This document shows, one piece after another, positions 7,156-12,956 of a stretch of DNA of 12,956 bases (its first letter is position 1; each line of letters begins with the position of its first letter). Source of the DNA: Spirochaetota bacterium. Its GTDB lineage: Bacteria; Spirochaetota; Leptospiria; Turneriellales; Turneriellaceae. The notes below the pieces were generated by a model. It did no database searches. It had not been told where the DNA came from and saw nothing but the letters and a program-made list of their open reading frames with translations. The stretch lies in assembly GCA_963205035.1 (NCBI GenBank), contig CAUJII010000252.1, positions 1 to 12,956 of the forward strand, given 5' to 3'. A program made the position numbers and the translations under genes.

Positions 7156-8225
7156 AACGTCCTCAAAGTTATTTCGCTCGTGGTGAGCCCCGAGCTATCG
7201 TTTTCCATGGTGAGTTTTCCATGCGCTCTGGAAAGAATGCGTCCGCAAAGATAGAGCCCCAAACCAAACCCCGATTTGTTTTGTACCTCTCTTGAGGGCG
7301 AGCGAAAAAAAATATTTCCGAGTTTGTTAAAACTCGAGCGGGGGAGTGCTTCACCTCTGCCGCTGATACGCAAGATGAGTTTGTGGCGTTTCATAGAGAG
7401 CGAAAGGACTACTTGTCCTTCGGCATATTTCAGCGCATTCTCTAAGAGGTTGCGCAGCACGAAACGTAAACGCGACTCGGGCAATGTGAACTTAAATTCG
7501 TGGGGTGGGATGGATCCCACATGTAATCGCGAATTGTCTTCGGGCGAAAATTCTTCGCTCAAAAGATTCTTTAGATAAGTTGAAAAATCTGCTGTGCGGA
7601 ATCTTTCTTTAATGGTATTTTCCGCCGTGAAGGCGTCCGCCAACCAACGCACATGCTCGCCCAACCGGTGGATGTCTTGAAGCCCGTGCGCAATCGCTTT
7701 TTGGCTCGCGCCTTTTGCAGTGCGGCCGACCATTTCGAGAGCCAGAGATAACGACTGCAAAGGCTGGCGCAGTTCATGCGTCGCAAGGAGGATTGTTTCT
7801 TCTGTCAAGTTGCGCCGCATACGTTCTCTAAAGTAAATATACACAAAAAAGAGATGACCCGAAAGCAGAAGCACGATAAAAAAAGTGCTCTCATAGAGAA
7901 GCATGCTCTTGCGGTTTTCAAGGCGCTCGCGGATGAGGCGAATTGCGTCGTCGACGGCGACGCCTTTCTTCGAGTCGGGAAAAATTTGCTGCGCGAGTTT
8001 TTTATCCTGGTCGTGGATGAGACGACGCAAAGGTTCCGAAGCGTTCGTGTCGGGAATGACTTGCGACGCGAAGAAGTGGTACTGCACCTCGAGGTGTCTC
8101 ACGAGCAAGTTCTGCCACCAAACAAGAAGACCTACGACCGACAAAAGAGAAAACGCCATCGCAAGCGTGGTGCCGGAAAAAAACGAGATGCGAGAGAGTT
8201 TCTTTTTTTGTCTCTGTACGCTCAT
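7152..8225 (-). CDS. hemK: Membrane sensor histidine kinase, HemK-like (two-component, not PrmC)
   Basis: A 357-residue sensor kinase with membrane helices at about residues 17-38 and 112-132 and a small predicted periplasmic domain of some 70 residues between them. The dimerisation/phospho-acceptor helix contains ATHELRQPLQSL with His150. The ATPase domain shows the N box (RNLLENALKYAEG, Asn263), an F-box-like segment (KLGNIFFRS) and an intact G2 loop (GFGLGLYLCGRI). The G1 box, normally DxGxG, reads ISGRGEALP: aligned on the following proline, the adenine-binding Asp is Gly289 and the second Gly is Ala293. This could weaken ATP binding or favour phosphatase activity. The gene overlaps hemL and hemR by 4 bases each, so it is translated as part of the heme operon. 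It probably senses a heme-related or envelope cue and sets HemR phosphorylation; the signal cannot be read from sequence. Confidence 0.9.
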   Translation of the reverse strand: MSVQRQKKKLSRISFFSGTTLAMAFSLLSVVGLLVWWQNLLVRHLEVQYHFFASQVIPDTNASEPLRRLIHDQDKKLAQQIFPDSKKGVAVDDAIRLIRERLENRKSMLLYESTFFIVLLLSGHLFFVYIYFRERMRRNLTEETILLATHELRQPLQSLSLALEMVGRTAKGASQKAIAHGLQDIHRLGEHVRWLADAFTAENTIKERFRTADFSTYLKNLLSEEFSPEDNSRLHVGSIPPHEFKFTLPESRLRFVLRNLLENALKYAEGQVVLSLSMKRHKLILRISGRGEALPRSSFNKLGNIFFRSPSREVQNKSGFGLGLYLCGRILSRAHGKLTMENDSSGLTTSEITLRTL

Positions 8226-9571
8226 GCCATTGTGCGTTCGTTTTTTGGTAGCTTGCGGATCGACTTTTGCAGAGCTTCGATGAAATGCTCGATGTCGCGT
8301 TTGCGCATCGCGGTGTTTAGAAATCCCACTTCATACGCAGACGGTGCAAGGTAGACCCCTCGCTCAATCATTGCGTTGAAGATGTGCTTGTAGAGTCTCG
8401 CCGAGAAAGATTCAATCTTGTCGACGCGGCGCACAGGAGTCGTGTCGCCCGGTTTGTGGAACGAGAACCAGAAGAGAGATTCTTCCTCAACGAGACGAAT
8501 CGCCCAATCGCGTTCTGTAAAAAGCGGAGTAATTTCTGTGAGGAAAAGCTCTTCGAGGTGGCGCGCTAATTTCGTGAGTCTTGTGTACGCCGCACCTTTT
8601 GAGGCAGAAAGCTCTTTGAGAGTTTCGTAACCTGCCGCCATCGCTAAAGGGTTTCCTGAAAGTGTGCCTGCTTGGTAGATGCTCCCTTGCGGTGCCAGCG
8701 CATCCATGATTTTCTCTTTGCCCGCAATAGCACCTACGGGTAAGCCCCCGCCAATAATTTTGCCGTATGTCACAAGGTCGGGCATAAATTTTTCGCGACC
8801 AGCATACCCTGAGAAGCCTAAACGGAACCCAGAAATTACTTCGTCAAAAATAACAAGAATGCCGTATTGTTTCGCGAGCGATAAGAGGTGCTCGATAAAG
8901 ACACGGCGTTGTATGAGAAGTCCAGCGTTTGCCGGCACGGGTTCGATGATGATGCACGCGATGCTTTCGCCGTGTTGTTTGAGCAAGGCTTCGAGTGCGT
9001 TCGAGTCGTCTAAAGGCAGGACTAAAGTGTTCTGCACAATCTCTTGCGGGACTCCCGGTGAACTCGACTCGGCAATGTTGCCGGTGAGCGTTAGTAGTCC
9101 CGAACCTGCCCTCGCCAAAAGCGAGTCGCTGTGTCCGTGGTAGCAACCCTCGAATTTGATGACTTTGGCCCGGCCGGTGACCCCGCGTGCTAAACGCAGC
9201 GCCGTCATCACAGCCTCAGTACCAGAGCTTACAAAACGGATGCGCTCGAGATGTGGTATTTGCGAAAGGATGAAATCTCCCAGTTTGACTTCGGCCGCGG
9301 TTGTCGTGCCGAAACTTGAGCCTTTCTTCAAAGCGTTTTCTGTCGCGCGCACGACACTGGGTGGGGCATGCCCTAAAATCAAAGGGCCCCAGCTACTCAA
9401 AAAATCGAGGTACCAATTTCCATCGGCGTCTTGGACATACGCTCCTTTGCCACGGTCTATAAAAATGGGATTTCCCCCGACCGACCGGAATGCGCGCACG
9501 GGCGAATTGACTCCGCCGGGAAAAATTCGAAGGGCCTCTTTCCAGAGCCGGGCTGATTCTTTAAGTTTCAT
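8222..9571 (-). CDS. hemL: Glutamate-1-semialdehyde 2,1-aminomutase
   Basis: HemL is a PLP enzyme that converts glutamate-1-semialdehyde to 5-aminolevulinate, the second step of the C5 route, directly after HemA. The 449-residue protein has all landmarks: PGGVNSPVRAFRSVGG near the N-terminus, SSGTEAVMTALRLAR (phosphate-binding, residues 115-129), CYHGHSDSLL, IIIEPVPANAGL, IFDEVISGFR with PLP-ring Asp243, and YGKIIGGGLPVGAIAG with the Schiff-base Lys271. It is slightly longer than the usual 425-435, through a basic C-terminal tail. ATG 9571 has an excellent Shine-Dalgarno (AAAGGAG, 4 bases before it) inside the end of the hemC-hemD gene, and the genes overlap by 11 bases. In Leptospira hemB separates hemD from hemL; here nothing intervenes. 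Confidence 0.98.
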   Translation of the reverse strand: MKLKESARLWKEALRIFPGGVNSPVRAFRSVGGNPIFIDRGKGAYVQDADGNWYLDFLSSWGPLILGHAPPSVVRATENALKKGSSFGTTTAAEVKLGDFILSQIPHLERIRFVSSGTEAVMTALRLARGVTGRAKVIKFEGCYHGHSDSLLARAGSGLLTLTGNIAESSSPGVPQEIVQNTLVLPLDDSNALEALLKQHGESIACIIIEPVPANAGLLIQRRVFIEHLLSLAKQYGILVIFDEVISGFRLGFSGYAGREKFMPDLVTYGKIIGGGLPVGAIAGKEKIMDALAPQGSIYQAGTLSGNPLAMAAGYETLKELSASKGAAYTRLTKLARHLEELFLTEITPLFTERDWAIRLVEEESLFWFSFHKPGDTTPVRRVDKIESFSARLYKHIFNAMIERGVYLAPSAYEVGFLNTAMRKRDIEHFIEALQKSIRKLPKNERTMA

Positions 9572-11324
9572 GTTTCTCCTTTAGAAATTCTTGCCAACGC
9601 TCGCCGATGAGTGCGGGGTCTCCCACGATCTCTCGCAAGAAAAGAGCGAAGTCGGGGGCGTCGCTCACCATATAAAGTGGCCGTGCTGCTTCTTCAAGCA
9701 CTTCGACGGCGGATGTACCGAAGCAAAAGACGCGCTCGTTAGTGAGTCCGACGCTGTTTGCCCACTCGACAAAAACGGAGGCAGAAGCCGCAGAGGTGAG
9801 AATGTGCACTGCGTCTTTTTCGCGTGCAGAATTTTCATTCGCTAAGAGCTCTTCGATTGTTTTCGGCTCGGCAAAGAGATTTTCATAGACGGGCAGAAAA
9901 TTGGTGTTCGCTCGCGTGCGCGCTGCGCGGCGTGCGCGTTCTTCGCCATTTTTCGAGCCGAGCCAAAGGAGCCTCCGCGCGGGGTCGATGAGTAGAAGTG
10001 CTGCGCCAAAACTTTTCGGGCTCACGCGCTCGATAAAACTTTTTGGAAGAGCCTCTTTCACAGCGCGCGCCGTTTCTTCGCCGGGCGTCCACAGCGGCAA
10101 GTTCGCCTCACGCTCGTGCGCTTGAAGCCAAGGCACGACGGCCGCCGATGCGACGAAGAGAGTGTCGGTTGTTGTGGGAGGAACACCGTCTATCAAAAAG
10201 TTTTGTGTGATTGCAGGAATAAAAAAAATCGGAACCTCTGCGCTTTGTGCATTCTTTAAGGGATTTCTGAGCCCCCACCAATAGATTCTGCTCGGCTTCT
10301 CTTTAAGTTCTATCGAAAGTTTTGAATTGCCGGCTTTGACGAAGCGGTTGATGAAAACGGTCTTTGAAAACGTGACGGGGTTTGTCGTGGTGACGCGGCT
10401 ATAACAGGCGCTTGCGAGCCGCAAGTCGGAGTCTGCTTTTTCAAAAACAGAAACTCCCAAAGGTGCGTGGCAGCCCGCCATGAGCTCGACCATAACCTCG
10501 CGCTCAAACTCGACGCGCTCTTCAATCGTCGTGTGTTCGGGGAATGCGCTGCGTACTTTCTCTCCCATTTTTTTATGCGAAGATACCGATAGTTGCACCG
10601 CTAAAACTCCCTGACCGGGCGCAGTCGGAAAAATTGTCTCAGGTATTTCTCGCCGTAGAAAATTTTGTTTGAGTGCGTTCGCAAAGCGTTGAAGCTCGGC
10701 GCGGATGGCTTCGAGCGTCGCTTTGTCTAAAAAACGCGCATACGTTGCCTCGGCTTTTCGTGCAAAGTTTTCAACGCGGTTAAGCCCCGCATGCGCGATG
10801 AGAATTGCGTTCATCCCGTTGGCACCTTCTGTAAGTTTTGTGAGCCGCGTGATAATATTCCCGCGCAAGGTCAAAGTATTGGCTTGCGGCATGAGGAATT
10901 GTAACTGGTGCATGCGGCGCAAAGACGATGTGCCGATTACAAGACCTGCTCCGTCGGGCGTTAGGGGAGTGCCTTTCCGCAAGAGCAAAGTATCGTTAGT
11001 TTTTTCTTGTGAAAAGAAGATTGGTTTAGATATGCCTTTTACATTTTCTGTCGGCAAGTCTTTGAACGAGTGCACCGCAGCGTCGGCATGTTCCTTGATA
11101 AGCGCATCGTCGAGTTCACGGGTGAAAAAAGCCCGACCCTCTTTTTCGGCCGCTTGCTGAGCCACTTCGTAAAGAGGGGCGTTGAGTTTAATATCTCCCG
11201 CTGTTTTCATCGTCTGAATTTGTGGGATAAATCCCACCTTTTCTAAACGCTCTGCAGCTTCGATGGTTTGTGTCAACGCTAAGAGCGAGTCACGCGAAGC
11301 CAATGTGATAGGAACCATCGACAC
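9561..11324 (-). CDS. hemCD: Fused porphobilinogen deaminase / uroporphyrinogen-III synthase
   Basis: A 587-residue bifunctional protein. Residues 1 to about 340 are HemC, which links four porphobilinogens into hydroxymethylbilane: LASRDSLLALTQT, DAAVHSFKDLPTE with catalytic Asp81, IGTSSLRRMHQLQ, LRGNIITRLTKL, APGQGVLAVQ, and MAGCHAPLGV with Cys285 holding the dipyrromethane cofactor. Residues about 355-587 are a HemD domain, which closes hydroxymethylbilane to uroporphyrinogen III: FVASAAVVPWL, WTPGEETARAVKEALP, LTSAASASVFVEW and CFGTSAVEVLEEA fit its two lobes, although HemD sequences are poorly conserved. An unusually long segment (residues about 184-234) separates AGLNRV from APGQG, some 30 residues more than in E. 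coli HemC. The start is GTG 11324, overlapping the hemA TAG by one base (TAGTG). ATG 11318, two codons later, is the alternative. Confidence 0.94.
   Translation of the reverse strand: MSMVPITLASRDSLLALTQTIEAAERLEKVGFIPQIQTMKTAGDIKLNAPLYEVAQQAAEKEGRAFFTRELDDALIKEHADAAVHSFKDLPTENVKGISKPIFFSQEKTNDTLLLRKGTPLTPDGAGLVIGTSSLRRMHQLQFLMPQANTLTLRGNIITRLTKLTEGANGMNAILIAHAGLNRVENFARKAEATYARFLDKATLEAIRAELQRFANALKQNFLRREIPETIFPTAPGQGVLAVQLSVSSHKKMGEKVRSAFPEHTTIEERVEFEREVMVELMAGCHAPLGVSVFEKADSDLRLASACYSRVTTTNPVTFSKTVFINRFVKAGNSKLSIELKEKPSRIYWWGLRNPLKNAQSAEVPIFFIPAITQNFLIDGVPPTTTDTLFVASAAVVPWLQAHEREANLPLWTPGEETARAVKEALPKSFIERVSPKSFGAALLLIDPARRLLWLGSKNGEERARRAARTRANTNFLPVYENLFAEPKTIEELLANENSAREKDAVHILTSAASASVFVEWANSVGLTNERVFCFGTSAVEVLEEAARPLYMVSDAPDFALFLREIVGDPALIGERWQEFLKEKHET
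9576..9582 (-). promoter_or_regulatory. Ribosome binding site of hemL
   Basis: AAAGGAG on the minus strand, 4 bases before the hemL ATG, embedded in the last codons of hemC-hemD. It is the clearest Shine-Dalgarno in the heme operon and suggests hemL is translated strongly on its own as well as by coupling. Confidence 0.8.
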
Positions 11325-12601
11325 TAACCCGTTTGCCTCTTGCTGCTCGACGCCAATAAGTCTAAGATCATTTCTTTATGCGACGAGAGTGCGCGTCGCT
11401 GTTCTTTTTTTAAGAAATCGTATAAGATGCGTTTTTGCTTTTCGTTCAGGTGCGCTTCTTCTGCAAGCCTCTTCCATTCGGCTTCGGTTTGCTGTGTTTT
11501 CGTCTCGAGGTAGGCTTGAACTAAATCAGGATTTTCGCGGTGGAGAGTGTCCAGCCAGAATTGATAAATAGCCCGGCGGATGATCGGTGCTGCTTGTACC
11601 GCCGAAGAAAGTCTGTCGGCGCGAGCATTTTCTGAAAGCTCTTGGAGCGATGCGAGTGTGATGAGTTGGCGACCCACGCGCTCGGCACCTCTTTGAGAAA
11701 CGTTGGGTGGCAGAGATAAATCGACGATAGGAGTGCGTGAGTCTATCGCTCCGCTCGCAAAGTGCTGATCAAAATGTTCCGCGTCGAAAAGCGGCTGCGG
11801 CGAAGAGCTGGCTAAGAAGAGCGCGCCCACTTTCCATTGTTGCGTGTTTTTTTGAAACTCATCTAAAGTCGTGTGCAAGAATTTATCGGGGTTGGCATCG
11901 ATGAGTGCTTGCAAGTCAGCATTCATGGGCCGGTCCAAATTTTTTCGCACGAGTAAAAATTTTTCCGTGTTACGCTTGAGTGCAAAGCGCGCAATTTTTG
12001 CAGACATCTGCGATGCGCCGATGAGTACGACGAGCCCTTCGATTGCTCTAAGCCCTCGGGCGTCAATCGCATCTTCGGTGAGACTCATGAGCGAATAAGA
12101 GTTTTCAGAAATTCCTGTCATAGTGCGGATTTTCTTCTGCGTTTCGAGCGCCTTCTGCACGAGAGTCTGCATGCCTTGAGAAATCCACCCGAGTTTGCTT
12201 GCAAAGCCGACATCGCGCTTGAGTTGACCCGTGATTTGCGTTTCGCCGAGCGCCAAGCTCTTGAGGCCACTCGCGACGGAAATCATGTGCTCGAGCATGA
12301 GCGAGCCTTGGTAGACTTGCGGCTTCTTGCTCAGGAGGTTCGCGAAAGTGGGCGAAGTTTGGCAGAGCGTCTCTTCGAGATTGGTTATGGATTCAGCGGG
12401 GTGAAACTCGGCATAGAGCTCGATGCGGTTGCACGTCGCAGTATAAAGAAGACTCTTTGCCGAAAGCTTTGGAAACTCTGTCTGAGACACAGAAGAGTAA
12501 AAAATACGCGAGTCGGGAAAATCCGAGAGCTCCGCCAAGTCGTGGGTGGCGATGCTGAGAGAATAAACCCTGAAGTGGTCGAGAAGGCCAGAGGCTTCCA
12601 T
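11324..12601 (-). CDS. hemA: Glutamyl-tRNA reductase
   Basis: HemA reduces glutamyl-tRNA(Glu) with NADPH to glutamate-1-semialdehyde and is the committed, usually regulated step of the C5 heme route. The 425-residue protein shows the catalytic cysteine motif ATCNRIELYAEF (Cys57), the conserved block SVASGLKSLALGETQITGQL followed by basic and helical residues (106-165), an NADPH domain around VVLIGASQMSAKIARFALKR (191-210), and a C-terminal helical dimerisation region (about 340-425). The NADPH loop departs from the usual GAGEMG pattern, as can happen in divergent HemA proteins. The start at ATG 12601 aligns VYSLSIATHDLAE with the normal N-terminus; no Shine-Dalgarno precedes it, and the mRNA instead reads CCTCCTC there, so initiation may be weak or need a leader fold. 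It leads the operon, with a hem box 56 bases upstream. Confidence 0.96.
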   Translation of the reverse strand: MEASGLLDHFRVYSLSIATHDLAELSDFPDSRIFYSSVSQTEFPKLSAKSLLYTATCNRIELYAEFHPAESITNLEETLCQTSPTFANLLSKKPQVYQGSLMLEHMISVASGLKSLALGETQITGQLKRDVGFASKLGWISQGMQTLVQKALETQKKIRTMTGISENSYSLMSLTEDAIDARGLRAIEGLVVLIGASQMSAKIARFALKRNTEKFLLVRKNLDRPMNADLQALIDANPDKFLHTTLDEFQKNTQQWKVGALFLASSSPQPLFDAEHFDQHFASGAIDSRTPIVDLSLPPNVSQRGAERVGRQLITLASLQELSENARADRLSSAVQAAPIIRRAIYQFWLDTLHRENPDLVQAYLETKTQQTEAEWKRLAEEAHLNEKQKRILYDFLKKEQRRALSSHKEMILDLLASSSKRQTG

Positions 12602-12646
12602 GGTTGTCGAGGAGGTTTGGAAAGTCGCGTTAGCGCAAACATGGTT

Positions 12647-12651
12647 TGTCT
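12647..12651 (-). promoter_or_regulatory. Possible third hem-box half-site (AGACA)
   Basis: AGACA lies exactly six bases beyond the proximal TGACA of the hem box, keeping the same 11-base period and strand. It differs from TGACA at one base. It may extend HemR occupancy towards hemA, but a 5-base near-match is easily due to chance. Confidence 0.35.
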
Positions 12652-12657
12652 TTTTTA

Positions 12658-12673
12658 TGTCAGGAAGATGTCA
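12658..12673 (-). promoter_or_regulatory. hem box: predicted HemR operator of the heme operon
   Basis: On the minus strand the sequence is TGACA-TCTTCC-TGACA, a perfect direct repeat with six spacer bases, which is the form I recall for the Leptospira HemR-binding site (TGACA-N6-TGACA). It faces hemA, 56 bases before the start codon, and the operon encodes a HemR-like regulator. HemR activates the hemA operon in Leptospira, so activation is the expected effect here. No convincing -10 hexamer is visible between the box and hemA. The distal half-site overlaps the flanking direct repeat of the adjacent palindromic element. Confidence 0.8.
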
Positions 12674-12674
12674 T
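12671..12674. repeat. 4-bp direct repeat flanking the palindromic element (left copy)
   Basis: TCAT at 12671-12674 is repeated directly at 12887-12890 on the other side of the element. Direct copies outside inverted ends are the mark of a target-site duplication. Three of its bases belong to the distal TGACA of the hem box. Confidence 0.6.
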
Positions 12675-12886
12675 GTGACTAGGCGGGAACTCGCTGGTGT
12701 GATTTTTTTCGCGCTGCCGGAGCGCTAAGCGGCACAAATTCCTCCGCGAATCGTACCGATTCGCTCTGCGGGCGGCCCTGGCGGGCCTGAATTTGCGCCG
12801 CCTTGCCGCTTTTTACGCCATCGCGCCCGATCAACGCGAAAAAAATCACTTTTTGAAATAGCTTACGCGAGTTCCCGCCTAGTCAC
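12675..12886. mobile_element. MITE-like palindromic element, 212 bp, with terminal inverted repeats
   Basis: The ends are a perfect 20-bp inverted repeat: GTGACTAGGCGGGAACTCGC at 12675-12694 and its complement at 12867-12886. Inside lies a second perfect 15-bp pair (gtgatttttttcgcg at 12699-12713 and its complement at 12835-12849), then a 12-of-13 pair (gcggcacaaattc at 12729-12741 with 12789-12801). At the centre are two small hairpins, gcgaatcg-tac-cgattcgc (12746-12764) and ggccc-tggc-gggcc (12774-12787). TCAT directly flanks both ends. It has no coding capacity, so any movement would need a transposase encoded elsewhere; I do not recognise the family. A 7-bp pair (12728-12734 with 12804-12810) followed by TTTTT could act as a terminator for plus-strand transcription. 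It is not a typical integron attC site, because the conserved GTTRRRY core is absent. Confidence 0.72.
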
Positions 12887-12956
12887 TCATCTGAGACATC
12901 CTCTATGCTGGCGGCGAAAGAATCTCTCCCGCGCCCTCAAAGTGTAAAAAAATTGC
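12887..12956. other. Upstream remnant beyond the element; no gene seen
   Basis: Seventy bases at the window edge. They start with the right TCAT copy. No reading frame with a credible start is seen. On the minus strand there is TTTACA at 12941-12946, which could be a -35, but I see no matching -10. If the palindromic element inserted as proposed, this is the original upstream flank of the hemA promoter region. Confidence 0.4.

Noticed and set aside
12385..12642. Minus-strand frame of 85 codons starting upstream of hemA in another frame
   Set aside because: It overlaps the clear HemA reading frame almost entirely and its Ser/Pro/Arg-rich product is typical of an out-of-frame shadow.
12641..12682. 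Plus-strand ATG preceded by GAGGAGG that could open a short peptide of about 13 residues
   Set aside because: It lies antisense to the hemA leader, ends quickly in the palindromic element, and has no similarity to anything I know.
12675..12886. Integron attC recombination site
   Set aside because: It is imperfectly palindromic in an attC-like way but longer than usual and lacks the GTTRRRY/RYYYAAC core at the ends; no integrase or cassette array is present in the window.
1..12956. CRISPR array, tRNA, rRNA, prophage or complete insertion sequence
   Set aside because: No spaced repeat array, no tRNA-like fold and no transposase, integrase or phage gene could be recognised on either strand.

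Overview
All genes in this window lie on the minus strand, so the text below follows transcription from the high-coordinate end to the low one. Content points to a spirochaete of the order Leptospirales. The heme genes run hemA, hemC-hemD fusion, hemL, sensor kinase, response regulator, hemE, and a sequence matching the Leptospira HemR-binding hem box lies just upstream of hemA. The base composition looks near-balanced, which would suit a Turneriella- or Leptonema-like genome better than an AT-rich Leptospira. That genus guess is inference.

Region 1 (12602-12956) is non-coding. It holds the hem box 56 bases before the hemA start. Directly against it sits a 212-bp, highly palindromic, MITE-like element with 20-bp perfect terminal inverted repeats and a 4-bp direct flanking repeat (TCAT). 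The flanking repeat overlaps the distal hem-box half-site, so the apparent insertion left the site intact while moving all sequence further upstream away from it.

Region 2 (5430-12601) is a tightly packed heme operon. hemA makes glutamate-1-semialdehyde from Glu-tRNA and hemL converts it to 5-aminolevulinate. The fused HemC-HemD protein makes uroporphyrinogen III and HemE makes coproporphyrinogen III. The embedded kinase/regulator pair most likely controls this operon through the hem box. Neighbouring genes overlap by 1, 11, 4 and 4 bases, and hemR and hemE are 4 bases apart. hemB, which sits inside this operon in Leptospira, is absent, and so are hemN and hemG after hemE.

Region 3 (886-5346) is a probable envelope operon. 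It encodes an SH3b/discoidin-like lipoprotein, an exported SH3b plus beta-propeller protein, a VanW-family protein and a multi-pass GT-C-like membrane protein whose start lies 2 bases after the vanW-like stop. Their joint function is unknown.

Region 4 (1-798) is the 5' part of nuoH, the membrane subunit of respiratory complex I, cut by the window edge. It follows the envelope genes rather than other nuo genes. The stop codon of the GT-C-like gene lies inside a solitary copy of the palindromic element's terminal repeat (18 of 20 bases).
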